Shown here piece by piece: positions 1 to 9,200 of a DNA stretch of 64,000 nt. A program made the position numbers and the translations under genes. Position 1 is the stretch's first letter. Each line of letters begins with the position of its first letter. The stretch covers positions 248,001-312,000 of the forward strand of contig NZ_CVSZ01000035.1 of NCBI RefSeq assembly GCF_001180325.1, in the 5' to 3' direction. This DNA comes from Prochlorococcus marinus (GTDB lineage: Bacteria > Cyanobacteriota > Cyanobacteriia > PCC-6307 > Cyanobiaceae). The notes beneath the pieces were generated by a model that had not been told where the DNA came from, did no database searches, and saw only the letters and a list, made by a program, of their open reading frames with translations.

Positions 1-100
1 ACCTAGTGGAAAAATTAATGTTGGAATTACCTCAGGTGCATCCACTCCTGATAAAGTTGTTGCGGATGTTATTGAAAAGTTAATTGATATTGCTTCTTGA
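1..100 (+). CDS. ispH: 4-hydroxy-3-methylbut-2-enyl diphosphate reductase (IspH/LytB), 3' fragment
   Basis: Only the last 32 codons are inside the window, reading in frame from base 2 to a TGA at 98-100. The visible tail contains [13 protein letters not shown], which matches the conserved C-terminal end of IspH, the [4Fe-4S] enzyme that makes IPP and DMAPP in the last step of the MEP isoprenoid pathway. In cyanobacteria this pathway supplies carotenoids and the phytol of chlorophyll. The catalytic centre lies outside the window, so the call rests on this short tail. Confidence 0.8.
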   Translation, partial: PSGKINVGITSGASTPDKVVADVIEKLIDIAS

Positions 101-203
101 ATTTGTTATTCATTTATAAATTTGCTTAGTTTTTTTAATTTATGAGTCAGATAATTCCAAAAGATCTACTTTCTTAACTAGAATAATGAAAAATCAATGA
201 AGT

Positions 204-764
204 ATGGAAGACAAATCACAAACTAATCCAGTTCAAACTGCAAGTATGAATAGAACTAAAGCGCCCCAAAAAGTTGAAGTTGTAGTTGCCAATTCATCTT
301 CAGGGTCAGAAGTAAATATCCTTGGAGAACTATCCATTTTTATCTTAAGAATAGGTTTTTGTGCTTTGATGATTCATCATGGCTTAGAAAAACTTCAGGA
401 TCCACAGGGTTTTGCTGAGTTTGTAGTTGGTAAGTATTTCCCATTTTTGCCTGGTGATCCTGTTATTTGGACTTTTGGAGCAGCAATTACTCAACTGGTA
501 TGCCCAGTTGGATTGGCTTTAGGAATTTTTGCGAGGCTCTCTTCTCTTGGTCTATTCTCTACTATGGCATTTGCAGTTTACTTTCATCTCCTTGATACTG
601 GACTAGAAGGTTTTCCTCTGGCAGTTGTGGAAGGTCATAATTATGCTTTCGAATTGTCTTTTATATATGGTGCTATTTCTCTCTACTTTCTATGTGCAGG
701 TCCAGGCAGGCTATCTTTATTCAGAAAAACTAACAAGATTACATATTATCCAAAATCAACTTAA
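204..764 (+). CDS. DoxX family membrane protein
   Basis: The protein has 186 residues. A hydrophilic N-terminal tail of about 40 residues precedes four hydrophobic segments (roughly 43-60, 88-108, 112-130 and 148-165). The segment IGFCALMIHHGLEKL fits the first helix of the DoxX family, where a conserved His/Gly pair precedes a Lys. DoxX-like proteins are small inner-membrane proteins linked in some bacteria to thiosulfate or redox stress handling; the substrate here is unknown. It follows ispH on the same strand after about 100 bases and converges on purH, whose stop lies 2 bases away. The family call is good, the function open. Confidence 0.75.
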   Translation: MEDKSQTNPVQTASMNRTKAPQKVEVVVANSSSGSEVNILGELSIFILRIGFCALMIHHGLEKLQDPQGFAEFVVGKYFPFLPGDPVIWTFGAAITQLVCPVGLALGIFARLSSLGLFSTMAFAVYFHLLDTGLEGFPLAVVEGHNYAFELSFIYGAISLYFLCAGPGRLSLFRKTNKITYYPKST

Positions 765-765
765 T

Positions 766-2319
766 TTAATGTAAAAAGTGTCTTTGTTGAGTAAACACCA
801 TTGATATTCCTTTTGAATTACACATATCAATACCTTCTTGGTCTCTTATACTTCCTCCAGGTTGAATAATAGCTTTTATTCCATATTCATTTGCTAGTTC
901 TACAGTATCTGCAAATGGGAAAAACCCATCGCTGGCCAAGACAGCACCATAACATGATCTTCCAGAAGCTTTTAATGCAATTTTTGCTGCTCCAACTCTA
1001 TTCATTTGTCCAGCTCCAATCCCAATAGTTTTTTGGTCTTTTACAATAACAATGGCATTAGATTTCACATGTTTACAAATTTTCCATGCAAAATTTAGAT
1101 CTAAGTTAGTTTGATAACTTGGTTTTTCATTAGTTACTGAAATCCAATTTTCAGTTTTTTCTTCACTGTCGTCAGTATCTTGAACTAGTAATCCTCCCAT
1201 TATTGATTTAGTAGAATTTTGATTCTTTTTTGGAAGTTGATCTTTTGAAAACTTTAAAATTCTTAAATTCTTTTTTACTTTTAAAATTTCTAAAGCTTCA
1301 TCATCAAATGATGGAGCGACGACACACTCTAAGAAAATATCTTTGAGGTGAATTGCGGTCTCACTATCAACATTTGAATTAAAAGCAACTATTCCTCCAA
1401 ATGCACTAACAGAGTCACATTCCAATGCATTCAAAAATGCTTTGGAAGCTGAATGACTTATAGAGGCACCACAAGGATTATTGTGCTTTAAAATAACGGA
1501 GGCAAACATGTGGGTTGTAAGTTCATTTTTTTCTGCGTAGCCAAATTCTAAAACTGTTGAAAGTGCCGACTCTAGATCTAATAGATTGTTATAACTTAAG
1601 TCTTTTCCTTGTAGTTGTTCTGCTGAGTTCCACCCCATGTTACTTAAACCATACCAGAAAGCTTTTTGATGTGGATTCTCCCCATATCTTAAGGTTTTGA
1701 TTAGTGGGTAAGATTCAATATATTTTGAAGATGGTAAATCTTTTTCTTCTCTTATCCAATTAGATATTGCAGCGTCATAGTCAGCTGTATGTTGAAAAGC
1801 TGCAAGGGCTAATTTTGCTTTATATGAGTTTTTCAATTCACCTTTTTTACTTTCTTCAATAAAATTTTCATATTGACTAGGATCTACTAAAACGGAAACA
1901 TCTTTATGATTTTTAGCTGCAGAACGAATCATAGATGGCCCTCCGATATCGATATTTTCAATAGCATCCTCCCATTTAGCTCCCTGATCTACAGTTTTCT
2001 TAAAAGGATATAAATTTACAACTACTAAGTCAATTAACTCAAGATTGTTATCTTCTATATCTTTTTTATGTACCTCATCAGTTCTTTTAGCTAGTATCCC
2101 CCCGTGTATTTTTGGATGTAAAGTTTTAACTCTCCCTCCAAGAATTTCTGGAGAATTAGTAAAATCAGAAACTTTAATTACTGGAATTTTTGCCTCTATA
2201 AGATGTTTAGCAGTTCCTCCACTTGATAGAATTTTATAATTAAATTGCTCTACCAACTCCTTACAAAATGGAATTATATTTTTTTTATCAGAGACACTTA
2301 CTAAAGCTAATGGAGACAT
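766..2319 (-). CDS. purH: Bifunctional AICAR formyltransferase / IMP cyclohydrolase
   Basis: PurH carries out the last two steps of de novo purine synthesis: it transfers a formyl group from 10-formyl-THF to AICAR, then closes the ring to give IMP. The 517 residues equal the usual length. The N-terminal MGS-like cyclohydrolase part (about 1-145) carries GGRVKTLHPKIHGG (61-74). The C-terminal transformylase part carries RYGENPHQ (211-218) and KHNNPCG (278-284), whose Lys-His pair is catalytic in the family, and ends with an IIQPGGS motif. It starts with ATG and is transcribed divergently from the esterase gene 33 bases away. Confidence 0.98.
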   Translation of the reverse strand: MSPLALVSVSDKKNIIPFCKELVEQFNYKILSSGGTAKHLIEAKIPVIKVSDFTNSPEILGGRVKTLHPKIHGGILAKRTDEVHKKDIEDNNLELIDLVVVNLYPFKKTVDQGAKWEDAIENIDIGGPSMIRSAAKNHKDVSVLVDPSQYENFIEESKKGELKNSYKAKLALAAFQHTADYDAAISNWIREEKDLPSSKYIESYPLIKTLRYGENPHQKAFWYGLSNMGWNSAEQLQGKDLSYNNLLDLESALSTVLEFGYAEKNELTTHMFASVILKHNNPCGASISHSASKAFLNALECDSVSAFGGIVAFNSNVDSETAIHLKDIFLECVVAPSFDDEALEILKVKKNLRILKFSKDQLPKKNQNSTKSIMGGLLVQDTDDSEEKTENWISVTNEKPSYQTNLDLNFAWKICKHVKSNAIVIVKDQKTIGIGAGQMNRVGAAKIALKASGRSCYGAVLASDGFFPFADTVELANEYGIKAIIQPGGSIRDQEGIDMCNSKGISMVFTQQRHFLH

Positions 2320-2352
2320 TATGGGAAAGTTTACTTACTTAAGAATATAAAC

Positions 2353-2970
2353 ATGAAATATGCTATTGATCATGAATTTGTCTCGATTAGCTCTCAAACT
2401 GCAACTCATAGAATTATTTTGATGCATGGTTGGGGAGCTGATTCAGATGACCTTTTAACATTTGGAAAGGAGATGACTGAACAAATAAATCTTGATTTTG
2501 AGGTAATTTCTTTGAGGGCTCCTGGATTGCATCCAAGCGGTCAGGGAAGACAGTGGTATGGACTATACCCGCATGATTGGAATGCAGCTAAGGTTGAAGT
2601 AAACAAACTTTTAGTTACATTAAAAAAATTTGATACTGATCAGATTCAACTAAGAAAAACAATTTTGTTGGGGTTTTCTCAGGGAGCGGCAATGGCAATT
2701 GATGCGGGATTTAAGTTAAATTTTGGATTAATTGTTGCTTGTAGTGGTTATCCTCACCCCAACTGGGACCCTATAGGAAAATTGTCGCCATTGATTATTA
2801 GTCATGGTTTATTTGATGACGTTGTTCCTATAGATGCTTCTAGGACTATTTATGAAAAGGTGAAGAGCAAGTCTTCTAAATTTTGTGAACTCTTAGAATT
2901 CGATGGATCTCATCAAATTGATTCAAATTTAATTAATTTTATAAGTTCAAATATAAGTAATTTTTTTTAA
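2353..2970 (+). CDS. Alpha/beta hydrolase, carboxylesterase/phospholipase type
   Basis: The 205-residue protein fits the single-domain serine esterases of the phospholipase/carboxylesterase family. The oxyanion region is LMHGWGAD (23-30), the nucleophile elbow is GFSQG with Ser109, the acid is Asp155 or Asp156 in HGLFDDVVP, and His187 in DGSHQ completes the triad. There is no signal peptide, so it should act in the cytoplasm. Substrates cannot be read from the sequence; relatives hydrolyse short acyl esters or acyl-thioesters. It overlaps the convergent DUF3155 gene by 4 bases. Confidence 0.85.
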   Translation: MKYAIDHEFVSISSQTATHRIILMHGWGADSDDLLTFGKEMTEQINLDFEVISLRAPGLHPSGQGRQWYGLYPHDWNAAKVEVNKLLVTLKKFDTDQIQLRKTILLGFSQGAAMAIDAGFKLNFGLIVACSGYPHPNWDPIGKLSPLIISHGLFDDVVPIDASRTIYEKVKSKSSKFCELLEFDGSHQIDSNLINFISSNISNFF

Positions 2971-3335
2971 ACAAAAGCATATTCATATTCTTCAATCTCT
3001 TCCCAATCATCGGCAGTAAGTTCTAGACCCTCAAATATTTTTTCTTCACCAATTCCTTCAACTACAACTTTTAATGATGGAAATAGAAAATGATTTTCTT
3101 CAGCATATTGGGCGCTAAATAACCCTTTTTCACCCCAAAAAAATCTATCAGTAGTGTGCTCATTTCTTCTTACATTGAAAACTGAAGGAGCAGAGAGACC
3201 ATTTTCAGCTATGAATCTTCTTGCTGCTGTAACTGGTTTATGTTTTCCAGTTTCGATATGATAAATAGGTACATGCGCCATTACTCTTTGGCCGGCCAAT
3301 CTTCTTCTGCTGATTCTTTTTCTTTTTTTTGACAT
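2967..3335 (-). CDS. DUF3155 domain protein (cyanobacterial conserved protein)
   Basis: This is a 122-residue soluble protein with a very basic N-terminus (KKRKRISRRRLAGQR, residues 3-17) and an acidic C-terminal tail (about 100-120). The middle carries RNEHTTDRFFW and EENHFLFPSLK, which I recognise as conserved in the cyanobacteria-specific DUF3155 family. No catalytic residues are known for it. The split of basic head and acidic tail would suit nucleic-acid or ribosome contact, but that is inference. A 251-base spacer separates it from the divergent histidine kinase gene. Confidence 0.75.
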   Translation of the reverse strand: MSKKRKRISRRRLAGQRVMAHVPIYHIETGKHKPVTAARRFIAENGLSAPSVFNVRRNEHTTDRFFWGEKGLFSAQYAEENHFLFPSLKVVVEGIGEEKIFEGLELTADDWEEIEEYEYAFV

Positions 3336-3409
3336 TGATTGGTACTCCTGAAATTATTAATGAGATTAGTCTTAATTATTTTTACTAATCTTATATATGT
3401 GATTTTAAA

Positions 3410-3520
3410 TTCACTTCAAATTACATAGAGGACCCATCAACCCCTGATGTAGCTTAAAATATGATTAAATATTCATATTTAAGGCTGGCTAATGTCAGAC
3501 CTCTTTATATATCTTAATAC
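3410..3520 (+). other. Candidate small RNA or structured leader between the DUF3155 and kinase genes
   Basis: This intergenic stretch is noticeably more GC-rich than its surroundings. It contains a perfect 5-bp hairpin (3435-3449, loop ACCCC) and then a terminator-like stem (3482-3502, AGGCTG paired with CAGaCCT, one bulge) followed by a T-rich run. Strand and ends are guesses: it could be a free RNA or the 5' leader of the kinase gene. No known cyanobacterial RNA motif was recognised. Confidence 0.25.
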
Positions 3521-3586
3521 TTTTTTCATATTTTACAAGCCCTTTTCAAGTTTTTTTTAAAAAAATTTCCCAAAATTTCATTAATT

Positions 3587-4723
3587 ATGAATCTTTCAAA
3601 AAAATTTGAAGAGCTAATCATAAAACAACTAGAGAGTTTTGGTTGCTCAATGGGCGTGACTAATTTAGTTATTTATGTTGCTTCAGCTAAGCAAGGAACT
3701 AAAGCATCTTTTGAAATGATTGGTCAATGGCCACAAATTGATAGGCTACTCAAATCAATAGAAGATGATCCTTCACTAAAAGTTTCATCGCCTAATAGAA
3801 GATGGTACCCGCTTCAAGAAAACGATATTTTACTTGGTGTCCTTAGGGTAGAAACTGATTTGAAAGGGGGCAATTGGCCAGTATCTCTTGATTCTAGATT
3901 AAAAGCACTTTCAATATCTTTAGCTAAATGCGTCTCTATCGAATTAGAACGTCAAAATAAAAATGAAGAAATCAATTATTTAAAAAATCAGGTCAATGTC
4001 ATAATCCATCAATTAAGGAATCCATTAGCCGCTATTAGGACATATGCAAAATTGCTAATAAAAAGACTAGGTTCAGATGATGATTCTATAGAAATAGTCG
4101 AACGCATGATAATAGAGCAAAAACAAATTAATCAATATATGGATTCTTTTGCGCAATTAAATTCACCTATTCAACTTCCTCTTGAAATTGGAGAGGAAAG
4201 ATTATTGTTACCACCAAATTTAGATAGTAAAAAGGTAATAACTATTCAAAGTTTATTGAGGCCAATATTAGAAAGGGGTAAAGCAAATGCGGACTTAGAG
4301 AATAGAGATTGGACTGAACCTTCTCTTTGGCCAGATTGGACTATTTCTCCACTAAAGGCAAAATATGCTGTAATTGCTGAAATTGTGGCAAATCTATTAG
4401 AAAATGCGTTTAAATATGCCCAACAAGATGCTGAAATTGGAATCGCCATTATGAGTAATGGACTTTGTATATTTGATGATGGAAAAAAAATAACCAAGAA
4501 TGAAAATGAGAAAATTTTTGAAAAAGGATTTAGAGGATCTGCCGCTAAAAAGAAGGACGGCACTGGTGTGGGACTTTTTTTGGCGAGGAAATTAGCAAAA
4601 CAGATTGGAGGAGATTTGAGATTGCTGGAAAATAACTCTATTGATAATACTGTGAAATCAAAAAATCTTAAGAAGAAAAATATTTTCTATTTAGAACTAC
4701 CTATAAAAGAATTGCATGCATAA
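3587..4723 (+). CDS. Two-component sensor histidine kinase, cytoplasmic
   Basis: This 378-residue histidine kinase lacks membrane segments, so it should sense a cytoplasmic signal. The N-terminal 120 residues look like a GAF-type fold. The H-box is HQLRNPLAAIRTYAKLL with phospho-accepting His141. The N-box is LLENAFKYA with Asn273, followed by DDG (297-299) and GTGVGLFLA (325-333) of the ATPase domain. The H-box wording and soluble GAF layout recall cyanobacterial Hik2 and its chloroplast relative CSK, which respond to redox state; that subfamily call is from memory and tentative. No response regulator gene is nearby. The 3' end overlaps convergent cobS by 23 bases. Confidence 0.88.
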   Translation: MNLSKKFEELIIKQLESFGCSMGVTNLVIYVASAKQGTKASFEMIGQWPQIDRLLKSIEDDPSLKVSSPNRRWYPLQENDILLGVLRVETDLKGGNWPVSLDSRLKALSISLAKCVSIELERQNKNEEINYLKNQVNVIIHQLRNPLAAIRTYAKLLIKRLGSDDDSIEIVERMIIEQKQINQYMDSFAQLNSPIQLPLEIGEERLLLPPNLDSKKVITIQSLLRPILERGKANADLENRDWTEPSLWPDWTISPLKAKYAVIAEIVANLLENAFKYAQQDAEIGIAIMSNGLCIFDDGKKITKNENEKIFEKGFRGSAAKKKDGTGVGLFLARKLAKQIGGDLRLLENNSIDNTVKSKNLKKKNIFYLELPIKELHA

Positions 4724-5441
4724 ACAACATTGTAGTTTCAACTAGTACAATACTTGCGCCGCAGGCATCTCCGTTGAAGCCTCCAATTTTATTACCCAGT
4801 ATATTTGGGATAGAATAGCTTAGAAATATACCAATCAAAATAAGAATTAAAAATTTAATTAATATTGCTTGGGATGTAATTGAAACAAGTTGGTATGCAA
4901 TGAAAATTAAAAGAAAAATAATGGAGATCAAAGATTCTTTTTTAAATCCATTCCAAAACTTTTTGTGACTAATAGATTTTTTCTTATAACTCATATATTT
5001 GAACTTTTCTATAAAAAATAAATTTGAGAATCTTCCCCAAAATAAGCATATAGGTAAAACAAAAATTATTAGGTTTTGAATTTTCAGTATGCAAGCAATT
5101 TGAATTAAAGTTGTAAAAACTAAAGCTTGAACGCCAAATGAACCAACTTTACTGTCTTTCATGGCTTTTAAACGTTTCTTTTTACCCGCAAAAATACCAT
5201 CGAATGTATCCATTAAACCATCAATGTGGAGACCACCAGTAATTAAATATCCTGAAGCCAAACAAATTAATGTAGATGCATAAATTGACCAAGATTGTGT
5301 TGTTAAAAAAAGAAAAATATAACTCTGTATTGTTCCAATTAAAAATCCTAAAGGCGGGGCAAATTGTGCAATATTTTTAAATTCGGGATTAATTAAAGGT
5401 ATCTTTGGAAATGTTGTATAGAAAATCCAAGACCCTGCCAA
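4701..5441 (-). CDS. cobS: Adenosylcobinamide-GDP ribazoletransferase (cobalamin synthase)
   Basis: CobS joins adenosylcobinamide-GDP and alpha-ribazole in the membrane-bound final step of the cobalamin pathway. The family block GGLHIDGLMDTFDG (69-82), then R90 and MKDSKVGSFG (94-103), is intact, and several hydrophobic helices follow. The start is uncertain: no in-frame ATG exists upstream, the TTG used here gives 246 residues, and the in-frame reading extends 14 codons further up to a stop. Family members usually have a slightly longer N-terminus, so an unusual start codon upstream is possible. Confidence 0.93.
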   Translation of the reverse strand: MAGSWIFYTTFPKIPLINPEFKNIAQFAPPLGFLIGTIQSYIFLFLTTQSWSIYASTLICLASGYLITGGLHIDGLMDTFDGIFAGKKKRLKAMKDSKVGSFGVQALVFTTLIQIACILKIQNLIIFVLPICLFWGRFSNLFFIEKFKYMSYKKKSISHKKFWNGFKKESLISIIFLLIFIAYQLVSITSQAILIKFLILILIGIFLSYSIPNILGNKIGGFNGDACGASIVLVETTMLFMHAILL

Positions 5442-5539
5442 ATTTTTTATTAAATATTTTTTGATGAGATAAAAATAGATTCAATATTAAATATATAGGG
5501 TAAATTAATTAAAAAGGATCAAAAATTTCATAAATTATC

Positions 5540-6658
5540 GTGTTTGAATTTGAAATTACTTCAAATTGCAATAATACAGGGGCAAGAACTGGTATATTTC
5601 ATACGCCAAATGGTCAGGTAAACACACCAAAATTTATGCCTGTGGGTACTTTGGCAACGGTTAAAGGAATTTCATCTAAGCAGTTAACCTCTACAGGATC
5701 AGAAATGATTCTTTCAAATACCTTTCATCTTCATTTACAACCTGGAGAAAAACTAGTTAAAGAATCTGGCGGAATACATAAGTTCATGAATTGGCCTAAG
5801 CCTATTCTTACTGATTCAGGAGGATATCAAGTTTTTAGTTTGGCCAAATTAAATAATATTTCTGATAAAGGCGTGGAATTTAAAAATCCAAGAGATGGTA
5901 GTCGTGTTTTTTTATCACCTGAAAAAGTAATAAAGATTCAAATGGATCTTGGATCAGATGTTGCGATGGCTTTTGATCATTGTCCTCCGCATACGGCTAA
6001 CGAAAATGATATTGAGGACTCTTTACAAAGGACTCATTCATGGTTGCAAAAATGTGTTGAGACTCATCAGAAATCCAATCAAGCATTATTCGGTATAGTT
6101 CAAGGTGGAAAGTATCCGAGATTGAGAGAATACAGTGCAAAATATACAAGTTCTTTTGATCTTCCTGGAATAGCAGTGGGAGGTGTAAGTGTTGGCGAGG
6201 CAGTCGAGGAAATACATAGCGTAATTAACTATGTCCCGAAATTCTTACCAATAAATAAACCAAGATATTTAATGGGAATTGGCTCCTTAAAAGAAATTTC
6301 TCTAGCTGTTGCTAATGGATTCGATATATTTGACTGTGTTTTGCCTACAAGACTAGGAAGACATGGGACTGCATTTTTTAATGATGAAAGATTGAATTTG
6401 CGAAATGCTCGATTTAAAAATGACTTTTCTCCGATTGACAAAACTTGTAAATGCGAAACCTGTAAATCCTATTCTCGAGCATATTTGCATCATCTAATTA
6501 GAAATGACGAAATATTAGGCCTAACTCTCATAAGTTTGCATAATATTGCTCACTTAATAAGATTTACCAATGCAATTTCTACTGCAATTCGAGATAATTG
6601 TTTTACAAATGATTTCGCTCCATGGAAAACATCCTCTATTGCTCACCATACGTGGTAA
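5540..6658 (+). CDS. tgt: tRNA-guanine transglycosylase (queuosine pathway)
   Basis: Tgt exchanges guanine-34 of GUN-anticodon tRNAs for a queuosine precursor. The 372 residues match bacterial enzymes. Visible sites are the general base Asp92 in [11 protein letters not shown] (91-101), the base-binding GIVQGG (185-190), the nucleophile Asp265 in FDCVLPTR, and a zinc site formed by Cys303, Cys305, Cys308 and His334. Translation starts at GTG 5540. It is divergent from cobS and upstream of psbK on the same strand. Confidence 0.97.
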   Translation: MFEFEITSNCNNTGARTGIFHTPNGQVNTPKFMPVGTLATVKGISSKQLTSTGSEMILSNTFHLHLQPGEKLVKESGGIHKFMNWPKPILTDSGGYQVFSLAKLNNISDKGVEFKNPRDGSRVFLSPEKVIKIQMDLGSDVAMAFDHCPPHTANENDIEDSLQRTHSWLQKCVETHQKSNQALFGIVQGGKYPRLREYSAKYTSSFDLPGIAVGGVSVGEAVEEIHSVINYVPKFLPINKPRYLMGIGSLKEISLAVANGFDIFDCVLPTRLGRHGTAFFNDERLNLRNARFKNDFSPIDKTCKCETCKSYSRAYLHHLIRNDEILGLTLISLHNIAHLIRFTNAISTAIRDNCFTNDFAPWKTSSIAHHTW

Positions 6659-6691
6659 CGTCATATCATAATTAATTAAATTATCAAAAAG

Positions 6692-6832
6692 GTGCTCATT
6701 CTATTTAATACATTCGCTGAATTGCCCGAGGCTTATAAGGCCTTTGCTCCAACTGTTGATGTTCTTCCTCTGATTCCTTTATTTTTCTTTTTATTAGTGT
6801 TTGTTTGGCAAGCTGCTGTTGGATTTAAATAA
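6692..6832 (+). CDS. psbK: Photosystem II reaction centre protein K
   Basis: A 46-codon gene with a GTG start encodes a single-helix PSII core subunit. The family signature is clear: [16 protein letters not shown] followed by the membrane helix [17 protein letters not shown]. As in other cyanobacteria the first residues before LPEAY form a short propeptide removed on maturation. It follows tgt after 33 bases. PsbK sits at the CP43 side of PSII. Confidence 0.95.
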
Positions 6833-6858
6833 AATTCTTTTAGTTAAGATTGTTAGTA

Positions 6859-7863
6859 TTAGACTGGATTTTCAAGTAAAATAGCATCTCCGGAATTTTC
6901 TACTGCACTCTCTATAAAATCAGCAATTTTTAATGCTCTTGAGGCTTGCTCACCATCCACCTCAGGTATTTCTTTGCCCTGAACGCACTTAAGAAAATGC
7001 TCTAATTCTGCATAAAGAGGTTCAATGGAGGTTGTGCTAACTTCTTCAACATATCCGTCATTTCTATAAACTAATTCTCCATGTTCTGCAGTGTATGATT
7101 CATGAGACTTTCTATGGATCTGAAGAGAGTGATTTAAAAAATCAGTTTCTACTAGTCCATTTTGGCAGTGAGCACTTAAACTCCTAATTTTTTTGTGACT
7201 CATTTTACTGGCAGTCAAGCATGCAATAACATTATTTTTAAAAACTAAAGTAGCATTTACATAATCTATTAATCCTTCACTATTTCTGCCTCCAACTGCC
7301 GCTAATTTTTGTATTTTAGAGTTGACTAGTTCTAAAATTAGATCAATGTCATGGATCATTAAATCCATTACTACAGATACATCATTTGCTCTATCTGCAT
7401 GAGGACTATGTCTTCTTGCTTCCAAAACAACAATTTCTTCATTATGAACTATTTTATTTAATTCTCTAAAAGCAGGATTAAATCTTTCAATATGCCCAAC
7501 TTGTAAAAGACAATTACTTTCATTAGCGGCTTGAATTAAAGATTTTGCTTCTAACTCATTAGCTGCAATTGGTTTTTCAATGAGAACGTTAGTACCTCCC
7601 TTAAGACAATCAATTCCTACTTTTTGATGAAGTAGTGTTGGGACAGCAATACAGATAGCATCAACTTTTGGAATTAAGTCTTTATAGTCTTTGAACCATT
7701 CACATTGGAATTGCTCAATAGCTAATTTGCCTCTCTCCTCATTTGGATCTGCAACTCCAATGAGATTTGCATCTTTGAGCAAACTTAGTACTCGAGCATG
7801 ATGCCAACCCATATTCCCTATACCTATGACTCCAACCTTTACTGGTGATGAGGTTGGCTGCAT
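6859..7863 (-). CDS. Gfo/Idh/MocA family NAD(P)-dependent oxidoreductase
   Basis: The 334-residue protein has an N-terminal Rossmann fold with GVIGIGNMGWHHARVL (from residue 11), the EKPIA motif near residue 97 that carries the family's conserved Lys, and a C-terminal alpha/beta substrate domain beginning near VGHIERFNPA. GHxxRFNP is typical of sugar-dehydrogenase-like members. The substrate (a sugar, UDP-sugar or inositol) cannot be told. It lies on the minus strand upstream-facing psbK and downstream of the CNNM-type membrane protein gene; the 50-base gap would allow cotranscription. Confidence 0.85.
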   Translation of the reverse strand: MQPTSSPVKVGVIGIGNMGWHHARVLSLLKDANLIGVADPNEERGKLAIEQFQCEWFKDYKDLIPKVDAICIAVPTLLHQKVGIDCLKGGTNVLIEKPIAANELEAKSLIQAANESNCLLQVGHIERFNPAFRELNKIVHNEEIVVLEARRHSPHADRANDVSVVMDLMIHDIDLILELVNSKIQKLAAVGGRNSEGLIDYVNATLVFKNNVIACLTASKMSHKKIRSLSAHCQNGLVETDFLNHSLQIHRKSHESYTAEHGELVYRNDGYVEEVSTTSIEPLYAELEHFLKCVQGKEIPEVDGEQASRALKIADFIESAVENSGDAILLENPV

Positions 7864-7913
7864 AATTTTAAATCCATATATTAATTATCATTATCCTCTA
7901 TAGGAAGCCACAT

Positions 7914-9182
7914 TTAGCTTTTGGGAAGGATAATTTTAACACGATCTATTTTTGGACCTGACATAGAAATAACTTCAAATTTAATGTTACTAAAATCTAA
8001 AACATCGCCAATCTTTGGAACCATTTGAAATTTTTCTAGCAGAAATCCAGCAAGTGTATGATAGTCTGCTCCTTCTGGAATTGAACATCCTAACTTTTTA
8101 TTGATATCTATAATTTCTAATTTTCCTGCTATTGACCATTTTTTTGAGAAATTATCTAACATTCTCATATCTGAATAAATTCTATTATTGAGCATTTCCT
8201 CTCCAACTATTTCGCCGTTTAGATCAGCTGCAGTTATCAGTCCTTCTGTCCCACCGTGTTCATCAACTACTAGTAAGAACGGATTGTAGTCTCTTACGAT
8301 TGGAAATATTTCTGCTAATGAACATGTTTCTATTATTTTTGTTACTGGTAAAAGGAATGGCTCTAATAATGTATTGGCTTCCATTTCACCTTTTGATATT
8401 GGCTTAGCAAGATAACGCAAATCTAATACACCCAATACATCATCTAAAGACTCACCAATCACAAAGAAGCGAGCATGTCGAGTTTTATCAACTTGTTTCA
8501 TAAGTTCTGAAAAGGTTATATTTTTTGGCAAAGTTACCATTTCAGATCTTGGAATCATCACTTCTTTAACTTGTGTATCTTTTAAAGCAAAAACTCCTTC
8601 AAGAATATTCTTCTCATCTGGTTTTAAACCTATTACATTATCTGTTTCTATGAGAGTTTCTAATTCTCCAGCAGATAAACCCGAGTTTAACGAATCCCAT
8701 TTGTTATTTAAATTGAACAAGCCTAAACAGGCGCTAGCAAAGAACTCTATTGTTTTCACAATAGGATTCATGGCTTTTCTTACGGCATCGAATATTGTTG
8801 TTAACTTTAATGCGGCAGATTCTGGGTTGTTAATTACTAAAGCTTTTGGAATTAGTCCAGAAACAAGAGTAACAACTAAAACAACAAATAAAAATAATAG
8901 AAGATCATAAAATCTATTTGATAAAATATTTCTTTTCCAATAATCATTAGCCAGGTTATTGCTGAGCCATCCAATTGCAATTAATGAAATTGTCACTCCA
9001 AATTGAGAAGCAATTAATGAAGATCTAAAGCGTTTTTGAATTTTTAAAATTGCAAATGCTCCCTTCTTTTTTTCTTCAATTAACCTTAAAACTTTACTTG
9101 GCCTTATTAATAAAAAAGAAAGTTCACTCGCTGCGAAAAAGGCTGGTAAAAATAAAAGGAATAAAAGTAGAGTTATTTTCAT
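7914..9182 (-). CDS. CNNM/CorC-type membrane protein with CBS pair
   Basis: The 422-residue protein has the three-part layout of the HlyC/CorC (CNNM) family. A DUF21 membrane domain covers about 1-165 with several hydrophobic helices. A pair of CBS domains (about 190-310) includes IPRSEMVTL and LVVDEHGGTEGLIT, the most conserved block of the family. A small CorC_HlyC domain forms the C-terminus. Related proteins are tied to magnesium or other cation efflux. It begins about 20 bases beyond the tRNA gene that follows on the same strand upstream of it. Confidence 0.9.
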   Translation of the reverse strand: MKITLLLFLLFLPAFFAASELSFLLIRPSKVLRLIEEKKKGAFAILKIQKRFRSSLIASQFGVTISLIAIGWLSNNLANDYWKRNILSNRFYDLLLFLFVVLVVTLVSGLIPKALVINNPESAALKLTTIFDAVRKAMNPIVKTIEFFASACLGLFNLNNKWDSLNSGLSAGELETLIETDNVIGLKPDEKNILEGVFALKDTQVKEVMIPRSEMVTLPKNITFSELMKQVDKTRHARFFVIGESLDDVLGVLDLRYLAKPISKGEMEANTLLEPFLLPVTKIIETCSLAEIFPIVRDYNPFLLVVDEHGGTEGLITAADLNGEIVGEEMLNNRIYSDMRMLDNFSKKWSIAGKLEIIDINKKLGCSIPEGADYHTLAGFLLEKFQMVPKIGDVLDFSNIKFEVISMSGPKIDRVKIILPKS

Positions 9183-9200
9183 TCAATTACAAATGAATAA

